NCBI GenBank assembly: GCA_910575255.1
Contig: CAJTEM010000010.1
Span: 62,001 to 126,000, forward strand
Source: Lachnospiraceae bacterium
GTDB taxonomy: Bacteria; Bacillota; Clostridia; Lachnospirales; Lachnospiraceae
Length of the DNA stretch: 64,000 nucleotides
Direction of reading: 5' to 3'
Notes under the pieces: generated by a model
What the model saw: the letters and a program-made list of their open reading frames with translations, nothing else
What the model was told of the DNA's origin: nothing
The model's database searches: none
Position numbers and translations under genes: made by a program
Part shown: positions 14,996 to 24,103 of the stretch, piece after piece
Position numbering within the stretch: position 1 is the first letter of the stretch
Layout of the letters: the number at the start of each line of letters is the position of its first letter

Positions 14996-16846
14996 GTGAA
15001 GAAAATTCTTGATTTGATTTCGTCCCGGATGGAGGAAGCTTTTCTGGCGTGCGGCTATGAAGCCCGCTATGCCAGGGTAGTGCTTTCAAACCGTCCGGAT
15101 TTGTGTGAATACCAGTGCAACGGAGCGATGGCAGCGGCCAAAGCTTATAAGAAGAAGCCCATAGATATTGCCGGTGAGGTGGTGGAATATCTTACCGGGG
15201 GAAGGGATGCCGGTGCCGGCGGGGACGGAAAGAGTACGGTGATGTTTTCGCAGACAGATGCCGTGATGCCGGGATTCATCAACCTGCGGCTTAACGGCAG
15301 CTTTCTGGCGGATTACCTGAACGGAATGCAGAAGGAGCAGAAGCTGGGACTGGAGGAGCCGGGATGCGGGGAGACCGTAATTGTGGATTACGGCGGCGCC
15401 AATGTGGCAAAACCGCTGCATGTGGGGCATCTGCGTTCTGCTGTCATCGGGGAAAGCATCCGGCGGATGGGCGCTTACCTGGGATATCATATGATAGGGG
15501 ATGTACATCTGGGAGACTGGGGTCTGCAGATGGGGCTGATCATTGAAGAACTGCGGGAGAGAAAGCCGGATCTTGTGTATTTTAAGGAGCATTATGAAGG
15601 GGAATATCCGGCAAAGGCTCCGTTTACGATCGGGGAGTTGGAGGATATCTATCCCTGCGCGAGCGCAAAATCCAAGAAGGATGAGAGCTTTAAGGAGCGG
15701 GCGCAGCGGGCAACCCTGCGGCTGCAGGGAGGATATGCGCCGTATGTGGCGGTCTGGAAGCATATTATGGCAGTATCCCTGGCGGATCTGAAGAAGAATT
15801 ATGGCAATTTGGACGTGCACTTTGACCTCTGGAAGGGGGAGAGTGACGCAGGACCATATATCCCGTGGCTGCTTTCGGATCTTCAGGAGAAGGGGCTGGC
15901 GCGGGAAAGCGAGGGAGCTCTGGTAGTGGATATAGCCGAGGAAAGCGATCCCAAGGAACTGCCCCCCTGCATTGTCCAGAAGTCGGACGGGGCTGCATTG
16001 TATGCGACTACAGATCTGGGGACCATGCTGGAGCGTGAGAAGCTGTATCAGCCTAAGCGCTATATCTATATTGCCGATAAGCGGCAGGAGCTTCACTATA
16101 CCCAGATCTTCCGGGTGGCAAAAAAGGCTGGCTATGTTCCGAAAGAGACCCGGATGGATTATATCGGCTTTGGGACAATGAACGGAAAGGACGGCAAACC
16201 CTTTAAGACGCGGGACGGTGGTGTCATGCGGCTGGAGCAGCTGATTGCAGATATTGAGGAAGCGGTCTATGCAAGAATTCAGGAGAACCGCGGCGTTCTT
16301 GAGGAGGGACCGGAAGCAGAGGGATCCGGAACCGGGATGGAGATGACAGAGGAGGAGGCCAGAAAGACGGCAAAGCGGATCGGACTGGCAGCGCTTAAGT
16401 ACGGAGACCTTTCGAACCAGGCCGCCAAGGATTATGTATTTGACCTGGATCGCTTTACCTCCTTTACGGGAAATACCGGCCCTTATATCCTTTATACGGT
16501 GGTAAGGATTCAGTCCATTCTGAGAAATTATCAGGAGTCCGGCGGCAATGCCGGGGATGCCGGGATCCTGCCGGCAGAGGGATCCGCGGAGCGGGAGCTG
16601 ATGCTGGAACTGACCCGCTATAATGAAGTGATGGAGACGGCATTTGCAGAGCTGGCGCCGCATAAGATCTGCCAGTATGTTTATGAGCTGGCGAATGCCT
16701 TTAGCGGCTTCTATCGGGATAACAAGATCCTGGCACAGGAGGATGCGGCGCGTCAGAAGGGATGGATCCGCCTGATTACCCTGGTCAGGGATGTGCTGAC
16801 GGCAGGGATTGGGGTGCTGGGGTTTGAAGCTCCGGAACGGATGTAG
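14996..16846 (+). CDS. argS: arginyl-tRNA synthetase
   Basis: 616 residues from a GTG start, with AAAGGAG about 8 bases upstream. An N-terminal additional domain (about 1-115) contacts the tRNA; then comes a class I catalytic core with KPLHVGHLRSAVIGE (HIGH-type motif). The KMSKS position is replaced by the GKDGKPFKTRDGG stretch normal for ArgRS. The C-terminal DALR anticodon-binding domain begins near 480 and ends in the usual ArgRS helix bundle. It charges tRNA-Arg in the cytoplasm. It appears to be a single-gene unit between the aro fusion and the BMP-type gene. Confidence 0.96.
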   Translation: MKKILDLISSRMEEAFLACGYEARYARVVLSNRPDLCEYQCNGAMAAAKAYKKKPIDIAGEVVEYLTGGRDAGAGGDGKSTVMFSQTDAVMPGFINLRLNGSFLADYLNGMQKEQKLGLEEPGCGETVIVDYGGANVAKPLHVGHLRSAVIGESIRRMGAYLGYHMIGDVHLGDWGLQMGLIIEELRERKPDLVYFKEHYEGEYPAKAPFTIGELEDIYPCASAKSKKDESFKERAQRATLRLQGGYAPYVAVWKHIMAVSLADLKKNYGNLDVHFDLWKGESDAGPYIPWLLSDLQEKGLARESEGALVVDIAEESDPKELPPCIVQKSDGAALYATTDLGTMLEREKLYQPKRYIYIADKRQELHYTQIFRVAKKAGYVPKETRMDYIGFGTMNGKDGKPFKTRDGGVMRLEQLIADIEEAVYARIQENRGVLEEGPEAEGSGTGMEMTEEEARKTAKRIGLAALKYGDLSNQAAKDYVFDLDRFTSFTGNTGPYILYTVVRIQSILRNYQESGGNAGDAGILPAEGSAERELMLELTRYNEVMETAFAELAPHKICQYVYELANAFSGFYRDNKILAQEDAARQKGWIRLITLVRDVLTAGIGVLGFEAPERM

Positions 16847-16961
16847 ACAGTCAGCGGGCAGACGGGAGAGTTTGTGAGAAAAATTTCGTGAGAGAAATTT
16901 TGTGGCAGGAGAAGGGAGAACGTGGGGGAATATCCGCAGATTTTGAGAAAGGAGCGTTTGT

Positions 16962-18941
16962 ATGGCATTGTACGATTACAGTGGAGCGCTGAGACAGGGG
17001 CGGCGGCGCTATCAGGAGGCAGTGGCCAAGGGGCAATATCCGTATCTGCCGGTATTGGATGACATTCTGGCGAATACGGATATTGTATCTGAGGTGAATC
17101 TGGGAGTGATTGATATTCCCCTGGAGAGGGTAGTCGGTACGAAGACGCAGGGAAGGACACAGGCCTTTGCCAGCAATTTTATGCCTCTTTTGGGGGAACG
17201 GTCAGAGTTTGGCGCCAAATGGGGCTATTTGTATGATCATCAGATTGAAGAGGGAATCCACGACCCGATTTTTGCTTATGAGTTTATGAACCGTTTTTAT
17301 GTGCAGGAAGGCAATAAGCGGGTCAGTGTACTCAAATACCTGCATGCTTACAGTATTACCGCGTCCGTGATTCGTCTGATTCCGCGGCGCAATGACAACC
17401 TGGACATCAGGCTGTACTATGAATTCCTGGACTTTTATCAGGTTTCCTTTAATTGCGATGTGTGGTTCAGCAGAGAGGGCGGCTACAAGCGGCTGCTGGA
17501 GGCCATGGGGAAGGGTTCGGAGGAAGTTTGGACAGAGGATGAGCAACAGTATTTTAAGGCTACCTATGACCGGTTTTCCAAGGTATTTACCAATGTCCGT
17601 ACCGACGAGCTGGAGCTGACAGCATCGGATGCTTTCCTCAAATATGTGGAATTCTTCGGCTATGAGGTGGCAAAGGAGCGGACGGCAGACCAGATGAAAA
17701 AGGATCTGACGCGAATCTGGGATGAGCTGCTTTTAACCTCGCGCGGCAGTGAGATTGCCCTGGTGGAAAAACCGGAGGTAAAGAAGGAAGGCGCCTCTCC
17801 GAAGCTTTTAAACTGGCTGATTCCGGGAACCGCGATTGAACCGGAATTGCTGAAGCCGGCATTTATCTATTTGAAAGGGAAGGAGAGCTCCAGCTGGGTC
17901 TATGCCCATGAGCTGGGAAGAATGGATCTGGAACAGCGGTTCGGTGGCCGGATGCAGACCAGAAGCTATGAAAACGTGGGAACGGAGGAGGAGCTTTTAA
18001 AAACTATTGACGAGGCGGTAGAAGAGGGCTGCAATGTAATCTTCACTGTGGCGCCGCAGATGGCTGCAGGCAGTGTCAAGGCAGCAATCAAATATCCTAA
18101 GCTGCGGATTTTTAACTGCTCGGTGAATATGTCCTATTCCTCCATCCGTACCTATTATGCCAGGATGTATGAGCCGAAGTTTTTGATGGGGGCATTGGCA
18201 GCAGCAATGAGCGAGCAGGAGAAGCTGGGATATCTCGCGGATTATCCGATTTACGGCATGGTATCGAATATCAATGCCTTTGCTATGGGAGCAAGGATGA
18301 TCAATCCCCGGGCGAAGATTTATCTGAAATGGACCGGACTGAGAGAGCATCACTGCAGGAAGGAACTGGAACAGGAGGGAATCACACATATCTCCGGTGA
18401 GGATCTGATCACACCCAATAAGGCATCACGGGAATTCGGACTGTACTGCAAGACTCCGGACGGGATTGTTGAGAACCTGGCCACTTCTCTGGTGAACTGG
18501 GGACGTTTTTACGAGCAGATTGTCAATCAGATCTGCCGCGGAGACCAGGAGGATAAAAGTCTGAAAGGAAAGAAGGCAATCAATTACTGGTGGGGAATGT
18601 CAGCGGATGTGATTGACGTGATCTGTTCGAAGAATCTGCCCTCCAGCACCCAGCGCCTGATTGATTTCCTCAGATGGTCCATTCGCTGCGGCTCCTTCCA
18701 TCCCTTTGACGGGAAGATCTATGCCCAGAAGGGACAGATCATTGGCGGAGAAGGACGCGGACTGACTCCGGAAGAGATTATCCGGATGGGATGGTTATGT
18801 GACAATGTGATTGGCCAGATTCCGGCAATCGAGCTGTTCAAGCCGGAGGCACAGGCAATGATCCGTTCGAATGGCGTCAAGGCAGAGGAGACGGGTACGG
18901 AGGAGAAAAAAAATGAAAATTCTGGTGCTGGCAGACTGTGA
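16962..18941 (+). CDS. cytoplasmic BMP-type binding protein with ParB-like N-terminal part
   Basis: 659 residues with no signal peptide or lipobox (MALYDYSGALRQGRRRYQEA). The C-terminal half (about 295-610) resembles the BMP/Med family of nucleoside-type ABC binding proteins: FIYLKGKESSSWVYAHELGR, GCNVIFTVAPQMA, MYEPKFLMGALAAAMS. The N-terminal part contains QEGNKRVSVLKYL (residues 115-127), similar to the EGNxR motif of ParB/sulfiredoxin-like domains. BMP proteins are normally lipoproteins outside the cell, so a cytoplasmic copy with an extra domain points to sensing rather than transport. The end overlaps the start of a metallophosphatase gene by 29 bases, so the two are translationally coupled. 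Confidence 0.72.
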   Translation: MALYDYSGALRQGRRRYQEAVAKGQYPYLPVLDDILANTDIVSEVNLGVIDIPLERVVGTKTQGRTQAFASNFMPLLGERSEFGAKWGYLYDHQIEEGIHDPIFAYEFMNRFYVQEGNKRVSVLKYLHAYSITASVIRLIPRRNDNLDIRLYYEFLDFYQVSFNCDVWFSREGGYKRLLEAMGKGSEEVWTEDEQQYFKATYDRFSKVFTNVRTDELELTASDAFLKYVEFFGYEVAKERTADQMKKDLTRIWDELLLTSRGSEIALVEKPEVKKEGASPKLLNWLIPGTAIEPELLKPAFIYLKGKESSSWVYAHELGRMDLEQRFGGRMQTRSYENVGTEEELLKTIDEAVEEGCNVIFTVAPQMAAGSVKAAIKYPKLRIFNCSVNMSYSSIRTYYARMYEPKFLMGALAAAMSEQEKLGYLADYPIYGMVSNINAFAMGARMINPRAKIYLKWTGLREHHCRKELEQEGITHISGEDLITPNKASREFGLYCKTPDGIVENLATSLVNWGRFYEQIVNQICRGDQEDKSLKGKKAINYWWGMSADVIDVICSKNLPSSTQRLIDFLRWSIRCGSFHPFDGKIYAQKGQIIGGEGRGLTPEEIIRMGWLCDNVIGQIPAIELFKPEAQAMIRSNGVKAEETGTEEKKNENSGAGRL

Positions 18942-19527
18942 ATCCAAGTCATTATATGAATATTTTAAGCCGGAGAAGATTGAAGGGGTGGAGTTGATTC
19001 TGGCCTGCGGGGATCTGAAACAGAATTACCTGGATTTCTTTGCCAGCATAAGCAGCGCGCCGGTTCTGTTTGTGATGGGAAACCATGATAAGGCCTGCCG
19101 CAAGGATGATTATCATGGGTGTATCTGCATTGAAGATGACATCTTTGTCTATCGGGGGATACGGATTCTTGGGCTGGGAGGCTCCATGCGCTATCTTCCG
19201 CAGGTAGAGAATCAGTACACAGAGCACGAGATGCGCCGGCGGATCCGCCGGCTGTGGTGGAAGCTGAAAAAGAACCGGGGGTTCGATATTTTAGTTTCCC
19301 ATGCACCGGCGGCCGGGATCAATGATCTGGAGGATCTGCCGCATCGGGGATTTTCCTGTTTTTGCGATCTGATTGCCCGCTATCAGCCAAAGCTGTTTGT
19401 CCATGGGCATGTCCATGCCAATTACGGGACGGGCTTCAAGCGGGTCGATCAGATGGGGAAAACCATGGTGGTTAATGCTTATGATTATTATATTATTGAA
19501 TTTCCGGAGGAACAGATTTTGAAGTGA
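18913..19527 (+). CDS. calcineurin-like metallophosphatase (YfcE/MJ0936-like)
   Basis: 204 residues. Starts MKILVLADCESKSLYE with GGAGGAG upstream; the start lies inside the end of the BMP-type gene. Metal ligands of the calcineurin-like fold are visible: LADCE (D8), CGDLKQN, MGNHD, SHAP, and the final HGHVH pair. In the first motif D-x-E/C replaces the usual D-x-H, a variant to note. Such enzymes hydrolyse phosphodiesters or phosphomonoesters with two metal ions. The coupling suggests it acts on, or is controlled by, the ligand of the BMP-type protein. Substrate unknown. Confidence 0.82.
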   Translation: MKILVLADCESKSLYEYFKPEKIEGVELILACGDLKQNYLDFFASISSAPVLFVMGNHDKACRKDDYHGCICIEDDIFVYRGIRILGLGGSMRYLPQVENQYTEHEMRRRIRRLWWKLKKNRGFDILVSHAPAAGINDLEDLPHRGFSCFCDLIARYQPKLFVHGHVHANYGTGFKRVDQMGKTMVVNAYDYYIIEFPEEQILK

Positions 19528-19600
19528 ACAGGAAAACAAGATCAGATAATGGGAAAATGGCCGGCAGCCAATTGGCATGGCGGTCTCTAAGGGGTGGTTC

Positions 19601-20599
19601 ATGAAAGAAAAAAAAGTAACGATCCGTGAAGTGGCGGCAATGGCCGGAGTGTCCATCAGTTCCGTATCGCGATATCTGGCAGATCCGAAAAGCATTCAGC
19701 CGCTGGCTGCCTATAACATCAAAAATGCGATCCGCGAGCTGAAGTATGAACCCAACAGCTTTGCCCAGAATCTGAAGCGGGGCAAATCCAACATCATCGG
19801 CCTGGTGGTGCCGCACATGGAGTTCTTTTTCGGGCGGGTATGCAGCGGGGTCAGCGACTATTTTTTTGAACGGAAATATGTGACCTTTATCTGTCAGAGT
19901 GATAATGACGGAGAGAAAGAGAAATTCTATATTCAGGAGCTGCTCAATAAAAAAGCGGCAGGAATTATCCTGGCGCCCAGCGGCCAGAATACCATGTATC
20001 TGCAGAGCGTTGCCCGGGACTATAAAAATATGGTGATGATTGACCGTCTGGAGGAGGTGGGCTGTGACATTGTACTGGAGAATCACCGGGAGAATGCCTA
20101 TCAGTTGCTTTCCTGGCTTTTGAAGAATAAACCCTGCAGCCAGATTCTGATGCTGTTCGGATGGATCGACAGCTTTAATACCAGGATGTGTCAGGAGGGC
20201 TCGGCACAGGCTTTTAAGGAGGCAGGAAAGCCGGAAGAGCAGATATGCAGGGTGTTTACAGCCCGGAAGATTGATACAGTAGCGGATGCCTTAAAGCAGT
20301 TTTCATTGCGAATCCGAGAGGGAGAGCGGCCGGCAATCGTGGCATTTGGATCTGATATCATGGAATATGTGGTGATGGTGATCCATCAACAGCTTCCGGA
20401 CTGGATCGACAAGGTGGATGTGGCAGGCTTTGCAGTGGCAGGAACCGCCGATAAGCTTGGCATCCGAGGTTCTCTGGTGATCAAGAATCCGGAGGCGGTA
20501 GGAATCACAGCAGCAGAGCTTCTGCATCGAAAGCTGCAGGAAGAAGGAAAGGAGAGCGAACCAAAGATTTACGATATTAAGGTCTCTTATCAGTTTTGA
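19601..20599 (+). CDS. LacI-family transcriptional regulator
   Basis: 332 residues. The HTH KVTIREVAAMAGVSISSVSRYLADP at the N-terminus is classic for LacI/GalR, followed by a hinge region and a periplasmic-binding-like sensor domain (NIIGLVVPHMEFFFGRVCSG to the end). The start at 19601 is chosen because AAGGGG lies upstream and the HTH then begins about six residues in; a start 24 bases earlier is possible. It precedes, in the same direction, a TTT-type transporter and two hydrolases and is the obvious local regulator. A perfect 16-bp palindrome just after the transporter promoter is a candidate operator. The inducer is unknown. Confidence 0.93.
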   Translation: MKEKKVTIREVAAMAGVSISSVSRYLADPKSIQPLAAYNIKNAIRELKYEPNSFAQNLKRGKSNIIGLVVPHMEFFFGRVCSGVSDYFFERKYVTFICQSDNDGEKEKFYIQELLNKKAAGIILAPSGQNTMYLQSVARDYKNMVMIDRLEEVGCDIVLENHRENAYQLLSWLLKNKPCSQILMLFGWIDSFNTRMCQEGSAQAFKEAGKPEEQICRVFTARKIDTVADALKQFSLRIREGERPAIVAFGSDIMEYVVMVIHQQLPDWIDKVDVAGFAVAGTADKLGIRGSLVIKNPEAVGITAAELLHRKLQEEGKESEPKIYDIKVSYQF

Positions 20600-20622
20600 G
20601 TGAGCTTTGGAATCCGCAGAAG

Positions 20623-20652
20623 GAGGGAAAGAATCCATTCCCTCTTATATTT
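20623..20652 (+). terminator. probable terminator after the LacI-type gene
   Basis: GAGGGAA (20623-20629) pairs with TTCCCTC (20638-20644) around an 8-base loop and is followed by TTATATTTT. The tail is interrupted. Confidence 0.5.
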
Positions 20653-20760
20653 TCTGAAAATTTGAAAACGATATCAGTAAAAAAGCAATGGGAAGTTTGA
20701 GAAATTGACAAATAAACATCAAAAATATGAAGAAAAATAGAGATAACTCACAATAAACTA

Positions 20761-20789
20761 TTGACAATTGGATAAATAATTGCTATTAT
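20761..20789 (+). promoter_or_regulatory. sigma-A-type promoter for the tctCBA locus
   Basis: TTGACA, a 17-base spacer and TATTAT, 55 bases before the tctC start. Confidence 0.75.
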
Positions 20790-20813
20790 GACCATAGAAA
20801 TAAAATGATTATA

Positions 20814-20829
20814 CTGAAAACATTTTCAG
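20814..20829. promoter_or_regulatory. candidate LacI-type operator or cre-like site
   Basis: CTGAAAACATTTTCAG is a 16-base palindrome, perfect apart from its central CA, lying about 18 bases past the expected transcription start and just before the tctC ribosome site. LacI-family operators are such palindromes. The inner 14 bases also match the CcpA cre pattern at all but the central G. Confidence 0.6.
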
Positions 20830-20844
20830 AACTGGAGGGTTCCT

Positions 20845-21960
20845 ATGAAAAGAAAAATGTTAGCTTTGGCAATGGCTGGATGGATGGTATTTTCCCTGAC
20901 TGCATGTGGAAATGGGCAGACGGCTCCGGCGACAACAGCGGCGCCAGGTGAGACAGCAACAGAAAAGGCGGCGGACAACAAGGATACGGGAGAGCAGGAG
21001 ACACAAACCGGGGAGAAGGAGGAGTCGGATACGAAGGAGGCCGCATCAGGTGCTGTTTCCGCAGATTCTTTTGCACCGGCCAAGGATTTTAATATCCGGG
21101 TTCCCTTTGCAGCGGGAGGATCCGCAGATACGATTGCCCGGATCATCGGCCAGGGACTGCAGAAGACCTATGGCAAGTCAGCAGTGATCAACAACCTGAC
21201 GGGAGCCAACGGGGCGATTGCCGCTACGGACTTAAATGGGGCAAAGGCAGATGCCACGGAACTCATGGTAGGCGGGATTGCGATGTTTACACTGGCGCCG
21301 CTGTTTAACAAGGATTTGAATCTTTCCATGGACGATTATCAGTTTGTGTGTAGCCTGGTATCCGAAGATCAGATGCTGTTTGTGGCCCCAGGCAACAGCG
21401 GGATTGAGGACTGGGCCGGACTTGAGGAATATGCAAAGAATAACCGGGTCATTTACGGTGCCAATGCACCGGGAGGGGCGACTCACATGCTTCAGACCAT
21501 GCTGTTTGGCGAGGCCGGGATCGAAGCAGAGGCAGTGACCTCGGACGGATCCGCCAAAGATCTGCTGGCTGTGGCCGGCGGTAATGTGGTATGCGCAGCG
21601 GCTACCTCTTCTCTTGGTGCGCAGTATGTGGAGGAGGGAACGCTGGTTCCGATTCTGGTTTTCTCGGAGGAGCCCTATACCGGGTACGAGGGGATCGAGG
21701 TTCCGACAGCAAAGTCTCTGGGGTATGATGTAGTGTTTAAGACCTGTAACTTTCTGATGACACAAAAGGACACCAGCCCGGAGAATGTGGCAGCGATATA
21801 CCAGGCGATTCTGGATTACAGCGAGACGGACGAATTCAGGGAACTGGCAGCGAACGCCAGTTATATACCGGATCTGTCGGACGGCGAGACTGTGGAAAAG
21901 ACCATCCGCGATGCGGAAGCCATGTGCCAGGAGGCATATGATACCTATTATGTAAAGTGA
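20845..21960 (+). CDS. tctC: TctC/Bug-type solute-binding lipoprotein
   Basis: 371 residues. A lipoprotein signal peptide ends in the lipobox LTAC (Cys near 21); a Thr/Ala/Glu/Lys-rich linker runs to about 65; then the tripartite tricarboxylate receptor domain follows, with VPFAAGGSADTIARIIGQGLQKTYGKSAVINN and NAPGGATHM. It captures an organic acid outside the membrane and delivers it to the TctAB permease encoded next. GGAGGG precedes the ATG. Bug proteins bind carboxylates; the nearby sulfatase suggests a sulfated or sugar-acid-derived ligand, but this is inference. Confidence 0.9.
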   Translation: MKRKMLALAMAGWMVFSLTACGNGQTAPATTAAPGETATEKAADNKDTGEQETQTGEKEESDTKEAASGAVSADSFAPAKDFNIRVPFAAGGSADTIARIIGQGLQKTYGKSAVINNLTGANGAIAATDLNGAKADATELMVGGIAMFTLAPLFNKDLNLSMDDYQFVCSLVSEDQMLFVAPGNSGIEDWAGLEEYAKNNRVIYGANAPGGATHMLQTMLFGEAGIEAEAVTSDGSAKDLLAVAGGNVVCAAATSSLGAQYVEEGTLVPILVFSEEPYTGYEGIEVPTAKSLGYDVVFKTCNFLMTQKDTSPENVAAIYQAILDYSETDEFRELAANASYIPDLSDGETVEKTIRDAEAMCQEAYDTYYVK

Positions 21961-22035
21961 CGGAGCTGTTTGAAAGGCGGGTTTTAGAGGAGCTGCCGGA
22001 AGCCTGAGAGGGGAGCCTGAAAGGAGGAGCTCGGC

Positions 22036-22479
22036 GTGAAAATGAAATATCGATCGAATCTGGTTTCAGGAATTGTAAGCCTGATTCTGGGAATTGTCTG
22101 TATCCTTGTCATTCCCTGCCAGATTGGGGAGGATTACTCGGTAACCTATGGAATTACCTCAAAGACAGTGCCTTATGCAGTGGCAGTGCTCTGGATTGTC
22201 TGCGGTCTGGTTCTGATGTTCCAAAGTCTGATCATGAAAAAGGAAGAGGTTAAGGTCCTGGATGTGAGGAAGGAAGTCAAGGCCGCAGGCTATATGGCAG
22301 TACTGCTGGCATATGCTATTCTGTTTCGGAAAAGCTTTCTGCTTTCCACTGCTTTTCTGGGAGTGGTTACCCTGGCATTTACCGGAACAAAGAGAAAGAG
22401 CTTCTATGCGATTGTATTGGTAATTGTTGCTGTTTTGTATGTACTGTTTGCCAAGGTGCTGCATGTGCAGATGCCGTGA
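22036..22479 (+). CDS. tctB: TctB-type small permease subunit
   Basis: 147 residues with four hydrophobic helices, the TctB size and shape (NLVSGIVSLILGIVCILVIP at the start, AFLGVVTLAFTG in the third helix). It starts at GTG with AAGGAGGAG 6 bases upstream. TctB pairs with TctA to form a cation-coupled permease. It lies between the binding protein and the large permease in the same orientation, as in other TTT systems. Confidence 0.85.
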   Translation: MKMKYRSNLVSGIVSLILGIVCILVIPCQIGEDYSVTYGITSKTVPYAVAVLWIVCGLVLMFQSLIMKKEEVKVLDVRKEVKAAGYMAVLLAYAILFRKSFLLSTAFLGVVTLAFTGTKRKSFYAIVLVIVAVLYVLFAKVLHVQMP

Positions 22480-22539
22480 GTTGGCCGGTAAAGGCAATTG
22501 TTCGGTTTTGTCCGGACGAGAATGGGAAAGGAGTCTATC

Positions 22540-24051
22540 ATGGGACAGGTTATTGCTGCTGCACTGGCCAACCTATTTACAGTGCAAAATCTGATTTTTA
22601 CGAATATCGGAATTTTCATCGGGATTATATTCGGGGCGATTCCGGGCATGAACGGGAATCTGGCAATTACAGTACTTCTGCCTTTTACTTTCCAGATGGA
22701 TACGGTTCCGGCTCTGCTGATGCTGACTGCCATTTTCTTTGGATCGAATTTCGGTGGATCCATCAGTGCGATCCTGATTAACACGCCGGGGACTAACGCG
22801 GCGGCAGCAACCCTGATTGACGGTTATCCCATGTGCAAGAAGGGGCAGCCACAACGGGCTCTGGATATGGCTCTGGTGGCGTCTGCAACCGGTGGACTGA
22901 TCAGTGCGTTCTGCCTGTTGTTTTTTGCACCTCAGATCAGCAAGATAGCGATCACTTTTGGCTCACCGGAATATTTTGCTCTGGCGATTTTTGGGCTGTC
23001 GGTCATTGCATCGGTCAGCGGGAAGAGCCTGGTGAAGGGGCTGATCAGCGGAGGACTGGGAATTCTGCTGGCTACGGCAGGGATTGATTCGGTGAGCGGT
23101 CTGACCCGTTTTACCTTTGGCAATCTGCGCCTTTACAATGGGATCAAAATGCTGGCGGTATTGCTGGGAGTGTATGCGATTGCACAGATGATCGGGCGAT
23201 TGAATAGGACAGAGGAGGTAGTGGTCTCAGAGCTGAAGGAGATCGACAAGGAGGATCACATTACCATAAAGGATGTGAAAAAGACCATGCCGACTATGCT
23301 GAAATCTTCTTTTATCGGTGCTTTCATTGGTGCGATTCCGGGAACGGGCGGAGCGATTGCCTCCTTTTTGGCTTACAACGAGGCCAAACGATGCGCAAAG
23401 CCCGGTGAGGAGTTCGGCAAGGGAGAGATAAAAGGCGTGGCGGCTCCGGAGTCTGCCAATAACGGCGCGACAGCCGCGACCCTGATCCCGCTTCTGACTC
23501 TGGGGATCCCGGGAGATGTGGTGGCAGCGACGCTTCTGGGTGCGTTTACAATGCATGGACTGGTAGTGGGGCCAAAGCTGTTTTCCTCATCAGGACCGGT
23601 AGTGTATGCGGTGCTGATTGGCTGTGTAATTTCTCAGCTTTTGATGTTCTTCCAGGGAAAGTATCTGCTGAAGGTGTTTGTCAGAATCACACATATTCCG
23701 CAGGATCTTCTGACAGCAATTCTGGTGGTGGTGTGCTGTGCAGGAGCATTTGCAATCGGAAGTTCGGAGATGGACGTGTATGTGATGCTGTTTTTCGGAG
23801 GGGTAGCTTATCTGATGCAGAAGGTAGACTTTCCGCCGGTTCCGATTGTTCTGGGGATGGTGCTCGGGCCGACCGCAGAGGCCAATTTGCGGAATTCTCT
23901 GGTGATGTCCGGCGGCTCCTGGAGCATCTTTGTAAGGAGACCGGTCTGCCTTGCCTTTATTATTCTGACCTTTGTGCTGATCGTTCTTCTCAAGAAGGGG
24001 GATACAAAGCAGCGGAAGGCTACCGACCGGTTTATGAAGGAGGAAGAATAG
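22540..24051 (+). CDS. tctA: TctA-type large permease subunit
   Basis: 503 residues with about 11-12 membrane helices. Both TctA signature stretches are present: NIGIFIGIIFGAIPGMNGN near the start and FIGAIPGTGGAIASFLAYN near 265, plus GVAAPESANNGATAATLIPLLTLGIPGD. The start at 22540 is preferred over an upstream TTG because AAAGGAG is 6 bases away and TctA proteins begin in this way. It moves the organic acid delivered by the TctC protein, driven by an ion gradient. Confidence 0.93.
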   Translation: MGQVIAAALANLFTVQNLIFTNIGIFIGIIFGAIPGMNGNLAITVLLPFTFQMDTVPALLMLTAIFFGSNFGGSISAILINTPGTNAAAATLIDGYPMCKKGQPQRALDMALVASATGGLISAFCLLFFAPQISKIAITFGSPEYFALAIFGLSVIASVSGKSLVKGLISGGLGILLATAGIDSVSGLTRFTFGNLRLYNGIKMLAVLLGVYAIAQMIGRLNRTEEVVVSELKEIDKEDHITIKDVKKTMPTMLKSSFIGAFIGAIPGTGGAIASFLAYNEAKRCAKPGEEFGKGEIKGVAAPESANNGATAATLIPLLTLGIPGDVVAATLLGAFTMHGLVVGPKLFSSSGPVVYAVLIGCVISQLLMFFQGKYLLKVFVRITHIPQDLLTAILVVVCCAGAFAIGSSEMDVYVMLFFGGVAYLMQKVDFPPVPIVLGMVLGPTAEANLRNSLVMSGGSWSIFVRRPVCLAFIILTFVLIVLLKKGDTKQRKATDRFMKEEE

Positions 24052-24103
24052 GAAAGCAAGTACAAACAGAATTTGTTTGTGCTTTGGAAAGGAACGATAA
24101 AAT

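Noticed and set aside
15086-16663. Long reverse-strand open frame (525 codons) opposite argS
   Set aside because: It lies wholly opposite a clear arginyl-tRNA synthetase; the translation is His/Leu/Arg/Ser-rich without domains, as expected for an antisense shadow in this base composition.
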